64,000 nt of DNA from Phaeocystidibacter marisrubri (GCF_008933165.1 NZ_WBVQ01000001.1:1-64000); one strand, 5' to 3'; shown: positions 1 through 6,607, counted from the stretch's first letter. Made by a program: numbers and translations. Notes: generated by a model from the letters alone, not told the origin.

Positions 1-37
1 AGGCACTAAGCCAGTTTTAAAAAACGGCCAGGGCGCG

Positions 38-349
38 TCAATTGACCATGGTAGGTTTAGACGACTCTATGCCCTGGACACGTTCCTCTGTGCGTGTGCG
101 TGTTAGTCTTAGTTTCTGTTCTAGCTTTTCGTATTCGCTCTTATAGCTATTTAAGGTCTTCGTCGCGGCGTGAATACATGAAGCCAAAGTGTACATCAGA
201 GCTTCATCATCTTCTTCAGCAGCTTGTATCCAGTCCTTTCGTAAAAGAGCTAGGCTTGTATGACCTTGTATGATTTTCAAAGCGCAAATCAGCATTGCGT
301 GACAGGTTTCCAAGCGCTGTTTAAGGATTGTGAAGTCTAGTCTTTCCAT
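38..349 (-). CDS. Hypothetical helical protein (element gene 9)
   Basis: A 103-residue protein I do not recognise. It is predicted mostly helical, with a charged stretch after residue 65 (KSEYEKLEQKL and an Arg/Thr-rich run) that could form a short coiled coil. It has no signal peptide and no catalytic motif. It is the last gene visible in a minus-strand operon and overlaps the preceding gene by 13 bases. Its stop codon lies inside a GTCAATTGAC palindrome (37-46). The tight packing, overlap and location beside a phage-type repressor suggest a phage or integrative-element early gene. Function unknown. Confidence 0.6.
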   Translation of the reverse strand: MERLDFTILKQRLETCHAMLICALKIIQGHTSLALLRKDWIQAAEEDDEALMYTLASCIHAATKTLNSYKSEYEKLEQKLRLTRTRTEERVQGIESSKPTMVN

Positions 350-693
350 GCTTGTTGATTTACCGAGTCTGTAGCGATGGATTTCAAAAGATGTACACGC
401 GCTACTGGAGCTTTAATTTCATCCTCCTCTAATTCATCGAAATACTGCGTCAATTGACGTGTATCAATTCCAATTCCTTCAGCCAAGAACCTTGGGTTAG
501 TGCCAAACTTGATCAAGTCACCTTTGTAAGATGCCCAGTATTCTTTGTTATCCCTGCGTCTTCCAATAGTGAATCGTTCAATGATTTCGAATCGATTTCC
601 GAACTCATCGGCAATTGTCACTCCGATTGGCCGTGCTAAATCGAGCGAACGTGGTGTTATAAAACACTGTTCAACTTGAACTATTCGTCTCAT
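337..693 (-). CDS. Hypothetical protein (element gene 8)
   Basis: A 118-residue soluble protein of unknown family. Residues 20-75 alternate hydrophobic and charged residues in a way that suggests a beta-rich N-terminal half (GVTIADEFGNRFEII; YWASYKGDLIKFG), followed by a helical, acidic segment. Its start overlaps the stop of the upstream gene by four bases, and its end overlaps the next gene, so translation is probably coupled. One GTCAATTGAC palindrome (449-458) lies inside the coding sequence, at the codons for Arg-Gln-Leu-Thr. No function can be assigned. Confidence 0.6.
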   Translation of the reverse strand: MRRIVQVEQCFITPRSLDLARPIGVTIADEFGNRFEIIERFTIGRRRDNKEYWASYKGDLIKFGTNPRFLAEGIGIDTRQLTQYFDELEEDEIKAPVARVHLLKSIATDSVNQQAWKD

Positions 694-1100
694 CGGATCT
701 TTGCTGAAGATGTGAAGAGCGCGAATGTGTCTGGACGTGTGTCGTCAACACAAAGAGAGGCGATGGGAATTGTCGCGGATCTCTCCGGGTTCGCCTTCAA
801 GGCATCCAAGACTTTATTCGCTAATTCGGCGTGAGAAAAAAGCACCCCTTCTTTTAAACCGTCTTTAGATTTAGGACGTACCTGGAATCCTCCTGAATTA
901 CCAGTGATCAAATACCAGTCATTCGAGCTCGAGTCTAACGCAAAAGAAATCCTAGATCCATTGATCAATCCAAGTGTTTCTGAAGCTGCTCGGTTGAATA
1001 GTATCGCACCTTTTCTTGTGATATACACTGAAGGTTTCTGATCCTTTTGTCTTGTCCCCAACTTTGGGAGCGAAGTTTCATTGAAGATGGTTAGATCCAT
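690..1100 (-). CDS. Hypothetical protein (element gene 7)
   Basis: I place the start at the ATG at 1100, giving 136 residues (MDLTIFNETSLPK). The open frame extends to 1172, but the extra codons run through a perfect GC-rich inverted repeat (1122-1154) that makes better sense as an untranslated leader hairpin. The protein shows an alternating beta-like middle (PSVYITRKGAILFN; RISFALD; WYLITGN) and a C-terminal part with a helix. The family is not recognised and no catalytic motif is seen. The stop overlaps the start of the downstream gene by four bases. Confidence 0.6.
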   Translation of the reverse strand: MDLTIFNETSLPKLGTRQKDQKPSVYITRKGAILFNRAASETLGLINGSRISFALDSSSNDWYLITGNSGGFQVRPKSKDGLKEGVLFSHAELANKVLDALKANPERSATIPIASLCVDDTRPDTFALFTSSAKIR

Positions 1101-1121
1101 GATGTTTGATTTTTGGTTGTT

Positions 1122-1154
1122 GTTCCCCGGGCCTCTCTCTAATACCCGGGGAAC
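1122..1154 (-). other. GC-rich leader hairpin upstream of 690-1100
   Basis: GTTCCCCGGG (1122-1131) and CCCGGGGAAC (1145-1154) form a perfect 10-bp stem with a 13-base loop, in an otherwise AT-rich region. It ends 22 bases before the ATG at 1100. There is no T-run after it on either strand, so it is not a standard terminator. It could be an mRNA leader structure, a protein-binding site or an element replication signal. Confidence 0.6.
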
Positions 1155-1188
1155 GGAAGCAGATAGCTTCACTTAACCAACCTGATTG

Positions 1189-1563
1189 CTATTCTTGCTC
1201 TTGTAGTTCTGTTGCTTCAATCCCTAGCGTTACACTACCGTCAATTGACAGCTGTGGTGATGGGTAGATTTTATGAATGGGGATGAACTCAGCGCTATAA
1301 ACACGCGATTGACTGAGTTCTTGTTGACGTCTTCCTATCTTGTATTTCCTGTGAGTGATAGTTAAGTCCTTACATCTTGGGTGCGACCGATTGATTTGCT
1401 TTAAGGACATCTCAAGAAATGTCTTAAACTCTTTCTTGGCTTTTAGGCCGATCAGTAAGGTGCCGTTGTATGCTTCTACTAGCGCTAAGAGTTCTTTTTC
1501 TGCCTTGTTTACAGGCACGCTATAGTTGTCCATGTGGAAATGGAAGTGATTTACTTTTTTCAT
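1189..1563 (-). CDS. Hypothetical protein (element gene 6)
   Basis: A 124-residue protein of unknown family, rich in His at the N-terminus (HFHFHMDNY) and in basic residues in the middle (HRKYKIGRRQQ). A possible helical region spans residues 18-60, followed by a predicted beta-rich C-terminus (SAEFIPIHKIYP; LSIDGSVTLGIEA). It begins 11 bases after the stop of the 305-residue gene upstream. A GTCAATTGAC palindrome (1240-1249) lies in its 3' half, encoding Leu-Ser-Ile-Asp. The basic character permits nucleic-acid binding, but nothing more specific can be claimed. Confidence 0.6.
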   Translation of the reverse strand: MKKVNHFHFHMDNYSVPVNKAEKELLALVEAYNGTLLIGLKAKKEFKTFLEMSLKQINRSHPRCKDLTITHRKYKIGRRQQELSQSRVYSAEFIPIHKIYPSPQLSIDGSVTLGIEATELQEQE

Positions 1564-1574
1564 AGTCTACTCAG

Positions 1575-2492
1575 TTATTTCCATTTATCGAGTCGCGTAG
1601 ATTCGATTATCTTTTCGTCGCGATGGATCGTCAGCTTAAACCGCCCTACTTGTGACAGTCTTTTATCAATAAATGAGGGAGGGTATTTTCGGCCCTTCTT
1701 CTTATGATATTCGATTGATTCAATCTTGACACCTAGGACTTTTGCGGCTTTTTTCACCGCTTTATCAATCAATTGGGAGGCGTTGGTGTTTACGATAAAG
1801 GAGAAACTCGGTAATTTGAGTGAATTTAGATCTGATACATCTAACCGAGTCTCTATATCAATAGCTACTCCTATTCCGGCTTCATAAAAAGCCTCTTCGG
1901 CAGCGTTGCGGAACACTGAACTCTTTATCAAATGAGTGAGATTCGTTTCTCCTTTTTTAAGATCATTCGATAGTACAATGTCACACACTTGATACTTAAC
2001 AGGTTTTCTGTGTATGTCTTGCAACTCTTCAGATGCGTTCCGCATCTCTGAATCATGCTTGACGTAGAATTCTGTTGTTGGACGATCGTCGCCAGGATAA
2101 GGGAGTAAACTCGATTCATTGAAGGATCCAACGTAAGTGAATTCATCCGGTTTTAACATGTTTAGCAAACCAAAAGCTTTAGCAAACTCCAAAACGATCA
2201 GTTGAGTTCGTCTAATTCTTTGCATTGATCCCGAGAATTCTTTGACAAAATATTCGATATAGAGGGTGTCTTTTGACGCTTTTTTATTGAGAAAAGAGAA
2301 CTCATTCCACTCAGCTAATCCATGTCGCCACAACTCTTGTTGGACGACCTTGAAAATGGAGTTGAAAATGAATGTGAGTTCTTTTTTTCTATTCTTAGAC
2401 TTCCCTTTAATATTCAAATAGAAAGGCACCCGATACTCAAGAATCTCTTGTCTCGGCGGGATGTAATGGGAATATGTCTCTGGAATTTTCAT
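1575..2492 (-). CDS. Hypothetical protein, largest gene of the element operon (element gene 5)
   Basis: A 305-residue protein with no signal peptide or membrane segment and many Lys/Arg residues. Visible features are a basic patch near residues 31-38 (KSKNRKKE), a central mixed region, and a C-terminal Lys-rich segment (KKAAKVLGVK, HKKKGRKYPP). As the largest product in a phage-like operon it could be a replication or DNA-handling protein, but I see no Walker, HUH, DDE or primase motif that would support this. It follows a 32-residue membrane peptide gene by 36 bases. Confidence 0.65.
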   Translation of the reverse strand: MKIPETYSHYIPPRQEILEYRVPFYLNIKGKSKNRKKELTFIFNSIFKVVQQELWRHGLAEWNEFSFLNKKASKDTLYIEYFVKEFSGSMQRIRRTQLIVLEFAKAFGLLNMLKPDEFTYVGSFNESSLLPYPGDDRPTTEFYVKHDSEMRNASEELQDIHRKPVKYQVCDIVLSNDLKKGETNLTHLIKSSVFRNAAEEAFYEAGIGVAIDIETRLDVSDLNSLKLPSFSFIVNTNASQLIDKAVKKAAKVLGVKIESIEYHKKKGRKYPPSFIDKRLSQVGRFKLTIHRDEKIIESTRLDKWK

Positions 2493-2528
2493 TTGACAAT
2501 TTTTAGTGTGAATGATGTCAATCGTGAA

Positions 2529-2627
2529 TCATTCGCTTTCTGAGCTAGCTATTACAACCACCATAAGAGCACAAACGACAGCATTGATACAGAGTGCCGC
2601 AATCAGATCAGATTCTCGTGGTGACAT
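2529..2627 (-). CDS. Small membrane peptide of 32 residues (element gene 4)
   Basis: ATG at 2627 opens a 32-codon frame ending in TGA at 2529. The peptide has a short charged head (MSPRESD), one hydrophobic segment of about 21 residues (residues 8-28) and an acidic tail (SSESE). This is a good single transmembrane helix. The purine-rich sequence AAGGAAGAAAAGA directly before the ATG is one of the better ribosome-binding-like sequences in this region. It sits in a 158-base gap in the operon, between genes 3 and 5. Small phage membrane proteins and coat-like peptides look like this, but no family is recognised. Confidence 0.5.
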   Translation of the reverse strand: MSPRESDLIAALCINAVVCALMVVVIASSESE

Positions 2628-2650
2628 TCTTTTCTTCCTTTTTGATCGGT

Positions 2651-3007
2651 TCATGCTGCATTCCAATTTTGAGTTCTTGCGTACTCGTTGAACTTCTTTT
2701 CAAAATCTCCTCGAGTTTCTGACTTCATAAATAGATGATGCAATCGATCATACTGGTCAATTGACACTGGGACAACAAGAGAAGCTTTGAGGAAAGGGTA
2801 GTACACTAATTGCTGCAGGCCTACGCTTTGTCCGGACTTTACGATTAGTACTTTCTTCAAACATTTGAGTGCGAGAATATCTCCAGAGAGTCCTACGACA
2901 ATTGCAGTTGGTGACGCTTCTAATCTTTTTAGTGCGTTAATGTGCGCATTATCAAGATTCAACCCTTTGTACTGAAGGATTCTAGATCCAAGCTTTACTG
3001 TTCTCAT
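2651..3007 (-). CDS. Hypothetical protein (element gene 3)
   Basis: A 118-residue protein of unknown family. It is compact and probably alpha/beta, with hydrophobic strands (TAIVVGLSGDILAL; VLIVKSG; ASLVVPVSI) and a charged C-terminal helix. No signal peptide. Its ATG overlaps the TGA of the upstream gene (ATGA, 3004-3007), so the two are probably translated together. A GTCAATTGAC palindrome (2756-2765) lies within it, encoding the Ser-Ile-Asp of PVSIDQYD. No function can be assigned. Confidence 0.6.
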   Translation of the reverse strand: MRTVKLGSRILQYKGLNLDNAHINALKRLEASPTAIVVGLSGDILALKCLKKVLIVKSGQSVGLQQLVYYPFLKASLVVPVSIDQYDRLHHLFMKSETRGDFEKKFNEYARTQNWNAA

Positions 3008-3213
3008 GAGGCTTGCTTTATTGAGTTACGTGGATCTCGTTTTGGGATAGCTAAAATGAAAGCCCGGCTCTCCAAGTCCATTTGCTCGCGTCTCGATTTC
3101 GAGCGTGGCTTAGAGCAAGGTTGCGGCGTGATTTTGCGCTCTCTCAAGGCACGCTCATAACCCTCTTGCCGGGCTTGTTCTATTAGTTCTTGTATTTGAA
3201 GCTCGAGACTCAT
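3004..3213 (-). CDS. Small basic hypothetical protein (element gene 2)
   Basis: A 69-residue protein. The N-terminal half is an acidic amphipathic helix (LELQIQELIEQARQEGYERAL) and the second half is very basic (KPRSKSRRE), ending in IPKRDPRNSIKQAS. The composition suggests a small nucleic-acid-binding or accessory protein, but no known domain is visible. It starts two bases after the stop of gene 1 and overlaps gene 3 by four bases. Confidence 0.55.
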   Translation of the reverse strand: MSLELQIQELIEQARQEGYERALRERKITPQPCSKPRSKSRREQMDLESRAFILAIPKRDPRNSIKQAS

Positions 3214-3215
3214 CT

Positions 3216-3452
3216 TTAGTGGTCAATTGACACTGTTGATAGGTCGCATGTTACTTCTGTGGATCTCTGAAGATCAATCACAGATCCAAGTTTATCGCGA
3301 ACAGTCCATTTAGCGATAAGATGTTCAGCTGCAAGGTGAGTGATAATTAAATCTGAACGATATCCAAGAGCGTAATACGCCTGGTATTGACGTCTTAGGA
3401 TTTTGTTTTTGGCTTGAGCTCGTTCTGATCTCGAATTCAATACTTCTGCCAT
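3216..3452 (-). CDS. Small basic protein, possible helix-turn-helix (element gene 1)
   Basis: A 78-residue protein and the first gene of the minus-strand operon, divergent from the S24 repressor. Residues 10-55 are basic and helical, and the stretch AYYALGYRSDLIITHLAAEHLIAKWTVRDKL has the spacing of a helix-turn-helix of the kind seen in small Bacteroidota mobile-element proteins. Its last codons form a GTCAATTGAC palindrome (3222-3231). By position it resembles a Cro-like or early regulatory gene of a temperate phage. This is inferred from context rather than from a clear family match. Confidence 0.55.
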   Translation of the reverse strand: MAEVLNSRSERAQAKNKILRRQYQAYYALGYRSDLIITHLAAEHLIAKWTVRDKLGSVIDLQRSTEVTCDLSTVSIDH

Positions 3453-3554
3453 AACTTGATTTCTTACCTTGCTGAATTGTGTTCAATCGCTATCGAATTG
3501 CGGTATAACGATTGAATTTTATGAACTAACAACAAAGCGAAGTAACTCTAATTA

Positions 3555-3591
3555 TTAGACTACTCCAAATAATAGAGTCTAAAAATTGGAG
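3555..3591. promoter_or_regulatory. Nested inverted repeats, likely operator of the divergent promoter
   Basis: TTAGACT (3555-3561) pairs with AGTCTAA (3576-3582), and CTCCAA (3563-3568) pairs with TTGGAG (3586-3591). Both dyads are perfect and offset by about ten bases, just upstream of the repressor ATG at 3605. This is the layout expected for an autoregulatory phage-repressor operator controlling the divergent genes at 3452 and 3605. The regulator is inferred. Confidence 0.5.
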
Positions 3592-3604
3592 AATATTTTA
3601 TAGT

Positions 3605-4240
3605 ATGCTGAATATCAAAAGATTGAGAACTGAGAACAATCTCTCTAAAACTGACTTAGCTAAACTTGTTGGAGTGACTGTGACTACTGTTACCAACTGG
3701 GAGAATACAGAAGTGCTCCCTCCAGCTATGGAAAGGCTTCTCGAATATGAGTTTGGATTGCGTCAATTGCCGTCTGAAAAAGCGGGGTTATCGAAACCTA
3801 GCGCATATCCTGTTGATGGTAAATCTTTGCCAAAAGGTCTAAAAGCTATTCCTTTGGTGTCATCAGCTGCACTTGGTGGATCCTCTAACTTTGATTTAGC
3901 AATAGAGAGCGCTAACGTGCTTGCTGAGTATTACGCTCCAGAGTTCAGAGAAGCTGACTTTATGATGCACATCAAAGGTGATAGCATGACTCCTACTTAT
4001 TACCAGGGCGACGTTATTGCCTGTAAAACACTACATGAGCCAAGCTTTATCGAGTGGAATCGCCCGCATGTTCTTGCTGTTGAGGACAGGGGGATTTTGG
4101 TGAAACGGGTTAAACCTGGATCCAATGATCGATCTTATAAATTTGTGAGCGATAATCCAGAGTATGATCCGTTTGAGGTGCCAACTACCTCGATACAAAG
4201 CATTGCTATTATCTTAGGGATGGTTCGGGTAGAGGGGTAG
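3605..4240 (+). CDS. XRE-family/S24 peptidase-like phage repressor
   Basis: A 211-residue, CI/LexA-like transcriptional regulator. Residues 1-55 are an XRE helix-turn-helix (LSKTDLAKLVGVTVTTVTNWE). Residues 80-211 form an S24 domain, with the nucleophile Ser127 in GDSM and the candidate general-base Lys167 in ILVKRV. In self-cleaving members an Ala-Gly bond precedes the catalytic domain. Here the corresponding stretch reads AALGG (residues 88-92), so autocleavage is uncertain. It diverges from a phage-like operon with dyads between them, the classic lysogeny-control arrangement. By family it would keep the element's genes off and may respond to RecA after DNA damage. Confidence 0.85.
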   Translation: MLNIKRLRTENNLSKTDLAKLVGVTVTTVTNWENTEVLPPAMERLLEYEFGLRQLPSEKAGLSKPSAYPVDGKSLPKGLKAIPLVSSAALGGSSNFDLAIESANVLAEYYAPEFREADFMMHIKGDSMTPTYYQGDVIACKTLHEPSFIEWNRPHVLAVEDRGILVKRVKPGSNDRSYKFVSDNPEYDPFEVPTTSIQSIAIILGMVRVEG

Positions 4241-4290
4241 AGGTAGTGAAGAAACTTATCAAGCAGCAGGACACTGCATCGAATTGGGTA

Positions 4291-4327
4291 GAAATACGTA
4301 TAAATAGTAGTAAAACTACGTACTTGA
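4291..4327 (+). repeat. 37-base direct repeat, copy 1
   Basis: This 37-base sequence matches 5178-5214 at 34 of 37 positions. Its core, AGTAGTAAAACTACGTAC, contains a GTAGT/ACTAC hairpin with an AAA loop. Copy 1 lies 55 bases before the Bor-like lipoprotein gene. It may be a shared regulatory element, or the boundary of the segment between the two copies. Confidence 0.7.
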
Positions 4328-4382
4328 CTAATCTGAGTTTTTTATTCTTTTAAGGTTTGTAAAACCACCTAAACATTTAACT

Positions 4383-4670
4383 ATGAAGAAAATTCTTTCA
4401 ATTACCCTAATCTTTGGCGCATTCTTTCTACAGAGCTGCTATTCGTATCATATGACCGTAGGTGAAGGGGCTCAGCAGAACCGTCAAAAAACTGAATGGA
4501 ACCACTACGTTATATATGGATTAGCGCCTGTAGATGTTAGTGACGCAAGTGAAATGGCAAACGGTGAAGAAAACTATGAAGTCCATGTTCGACACACCTT
4601 TGTGAATGGCCTTGTTGCTGCAATAACATTTGGAATATACACTCCCACAACAACTACCGTTACCTATTGA
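4383..4670 (+). CDS. Bor-like lipoprotein
   Basis: A 95-residue lipoprotein with a signal peptide and lipobox (LQSC, acylated Cys19). Its C-terminal third (TFVNGLVAAITFGIYTP) closely matches the corresponding part of phage lambda Bor (TFVNGLLGFITLGIYTP) as I remember it, so I place it in the Lambda_Bor family (Bor/Iss). In enterobacteria Bor is an outer-membrane lipoprotein expressed from the prophage and linked to serum survival. In this bacterium its role is unknown. It follows the S24 repressor in the same direction, and its stop overlaps the start of a small membrane protein gene. That makes it a typical lysogenic-conversion ('moron') cargo. Confidence 0.8.
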   Translation: MKKILSITLIFGAFFLQSCYSYHMTVGEGAQQNRQKTEWNHYVIYGLAPVDVSDASEMANGEENYEVHVRHTFVNGLVAAITFGIYTPTTTTVTY

Positions 4671-4873
4671 TGAAAGTTCTTAGAGTCATCTTTGGAATAC
4701 TGCTAGGGCTTGTTGCTTTAGCTGTGCTTCTTCAACTTCTGAACATTTTCCTCTTCAATTGGGAAACGCCTACAAACTATGGTTTAGGATTTCTCTCTGG
4801 AAAAATCATTATTCTTGTTGTCGCTTCTTTTTTTAGCATTAAGCTCTTGAAGTTTAGGCGCATTGAACGATAG
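4667..4873 (+). CDS. Small membrane protein next to bor
   Basis: A 68-residue protein with two predicted transmembrane helices (residues 5-27 and 44-60) joined by a short loop (NWETPTNYG), with a basic C-terminal tail (KFRRIER). Its ATG overlaps the stop of the Bor-like gene (TGATGA), so the two are almost certainly co-translated. No family is recognised. It may act with the lipoprotein in the envelope, for example in surface exclusion, but this is inferred only from coupling. Confidence 0.6.
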   Translation: MMKVLRVIFGILLGLVALAVLLQLLNIFLFNWETPTNYGLGFLSGKIIILVVASFFSIKLLKFRRIER

Positions 4874-4906
4874 TAGGGGAGTGTTTATTGATATTCTCAC
4901 ATCTGT

Positions 4907-5090
4907 TTAACGATAGAACATTGCGATTAACGGCGTTGCTTGAATCTTAGTAATTTGATCAGAGTAGTCTTCCAGTAGCTCGGGTTGAATGTCTCTCAAG
5001 TGCGGGTTGATTGTGTCCAGGGTTGAGTACCTTGTGATGAAATGAGTTACATTTTTACCTGTTAGCTACTGGATCTACTTTTACGAGAAT
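4907..5090 (-). pseudogene. Decayed C-terminal end of a tyrosine integrase
   Basis: Reading the minus strand gives STLDTINPHLRDIQPELLED followed by YSDQI. The intact integrase at 7527-8702 has STLDALNSYLRDIQAELPED followed by YSDQI at its C-terminus. Bases 4952-4971 are identical to 7539-7558. Upstream of this match the frame is broken: homology continues to about 5090 in another frame, with an in-frame stop. The catalytic Tyr position of the intact copy (NSYLRD) is His here (NPHLRD). No further N-terminal sequence remains. This is the end of a second, dead integrase gene about 2.6 kb from the living one. Confidence 0.8.
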
Positions 5091-5116
5091 TTTAAAATGA
5101 CGCTTGATCTAATAGC

Positions 5117-5155
5117 ACGACTTCAGCGCCGGTAGGCCTATAGGCGCTGAGTCGT
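5117..5155. other. Strong imperfect hairpin beside the integrase remnant
   Basis: ACGACTTCAGCGCC (5117-5130) pairs with GGCGCTGAGTCGT (5143-5155), giving 13 base pairs with one bulged base and a 12-base loop. No T-run follows on either strand, so it is not a typical terminator. It begins about 25 bases from the point where integrase homology is lost. It could be a recombination site, an end of an inserted segment or a structured RNA. Confidence 0.55.
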
Positions 5156-5177
5156 AAATTCAATTGTTAATTAGCGA

Positions 5178-5214
5178 GAAATACCTATAAAGAGTAGTAA
5201 AACTACGTACCTGA
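5178..5214 (+). repeat. 37-base direct repeat, copy 2
   Basis: Second copy of the repeat at 4291-4327 (34 of 37 identical), 887 bases downstream in the same orientation. It lies 137 bases before the ParB-like gene. The rest of the 4874-5351 gap holds the integrase remnant, the hairpin and AT-rich sequence in which I see no further gene. Confidence 0.7.
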
Positions 5215-5351
5215 ATATGATCTTCGCTTAATATTATTGTAGCTAAATATTACTAACCTGTACGTTATTTGAGAATACCTAGTACAGATTGATATGCTTC
5301 ATGTTGAAGTATGGATAGAATCAATTTACGCTCTACACTAACAAACCTATT

Positions 5352-6602
5352 ATGAAAGGCCAGTCAATAGAAAATATAGCTGTTAAAGACCTAGTACTTT
5401 GGACCGAAAATCCAAGAGACCCAATTGACCCAGACTCCCGTGACGAAGATATTCTCGAGAAAGCAATAATTGACGTTGACGGTCATTGGCAACTAGCCAA
5501 ACTAGTTCAACAAATGGGGGACTATTACATGTTGTCTGACCTTCCTACTGTTGTTTACAAGGACGATAAACCTGTTGTTTATGATGGTAATCGAAGAATG
5601 ATCTTAGCAAAGCTACGTTTAGGATACCTGAAACATGACACAATTGATACCGATGTTCTACCATTCGTTGATAGTATTATTGCATGTAATGTTTGTTCAG
5701 AAGCTGTAGCCTTGAAGAACATAGAGCAAAAACACTTGAATTCTGGCTCCTGGTCTTCTCTGCAAAGGGATTATTTCCATCATATACATTTGAACCGAGA
5801 GCGGACGACGTTTTTAAAATTTGAGCAGGCAACTAATTTGATTTCTCAACACTCAAAATCACTAGATCAAGGTTTTGTTAAAAAGGAAATTATCACAGAA
5901 AGCAAGCTAAAGCAAATCGGGTTTGAATTTGAAGGGAATCAACTAAAATCAATCCACTCTGAAGAAGAGGCGAATCAAATCTTAAATTCCTTAGTCGACT
6001 TAATTGTTTCAAAAAGAATCACGACACGCGGACCTTTAAGAGGTAAGCCCTATGACGCTTTGAGTGATGAACTTAAGGACACGATTGATAAAAATAAAGG
6101 TAAGGCCTATCAAGGTTTCAAGTACGAATCTCAACAAGGAGATGTTCACCCCCCAAAGAAACCTAGACAAACACGTAAAGTCCGATCAAAAAAGCCTACT
6201 TTTTTAGCGAATGAACTGGTTCTAGTGCCAGGAGCGCTTAACAATCTAGCTATTGACATTAAAGACCTATACGCGCATTGGTACACCAACAAAGATCAAT
6301 ACAGCGAAGAGTTTCCTTCAATAATTAGAATGTCACTCCGGTTGCTCTCTGAAAAATGCGCTTCAGATAATAACATGCGTCTTAACGACTTAATTAATAC
6401 TCACTTTGATAACGCAAAAAAGAAGCTATCTGCCGATGAGAAAACGACACTTCATGCGCAAAGTGTAACGAAAAGTACCATTGTATCTTTGCTTCAAATT
6501 GGAGCGCATGGTGGGTCGTATACCCAAGCCAACAATATTGATCAAGCTATTGCTATCAGCTTGATTATTGGCCAAATACTAATGTTATCACACGGTAAAT
6601 AG
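5352..6602 (+). CDS. ParB/sulfiredoxin-fold N-terminal domain protein
   Basis: A 416-residue protein. Residues 6-95 look like a ParB/Srx domain: the strand-loop IAVKDLVLWTENPRD ends in the usual NPR motif (20-22), and DGNRR (78-82) matches the conserved GxRR box. Proteins with this domain bind DNA, and some act as NTPases or nucleases. The middle is helical and charged, with a basic linker near 275-288 (PKKPRQTRKVRSKKP). The C-terminus contains a conserved-looking NNIDQAIAISLIIGQIL segment. It lies five bases before a Dam-type methyltransferase and both are in the same direction, so they form a unit. A role in a restriction- or defence-like system, or in element maintenance, is inferred from this pairing. 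Confidence 0.7.
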   Translation: MKGQSIENIAVKDLVLWTENPRDPIDPDSRDEDILEKAIIDVDGHWQLAKLVQQMGDYYMLSDLPTVVYKDDKPVVYDGNRRMILAKLRLGYLKHDTIDTDVLPFVDSIIACNVCSEAVALKNIEQKHLNSGSWSSLQRDYFHHIHLNRERTTFLKFEQATNLISQHSKSLDQGFVKKEIITESKLKQIGFEFEGNQLKSIHSEEEANQILNSLVDLIVSKRITTRGPLRGKPYDALSDELKDTIDKNKGKAYQGFKYESQQGDVHPPKKPRQTRKVRSKKPTFLANELVLVPGALNNLAIDIKDLYAHWYTNKDQYSEEFPSIIRMSLRLLSEKCASDNNMRLNDLINTHFDNAKKKLSADEKTTLHAQSVTKSTIVSLLQIGAHGGSYTQANNIDQAIAISLIIGQILMLSHGK

Positions 6603-6607
6603 GCATT

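Noticed and set aside
5423-5429. Additional CAATTGAC-like sites outside the left operon (5422, 9180, 22930)
   Set aside because: Each lacks at least one base of the full palindrome. They were not counted with the five exact copies.
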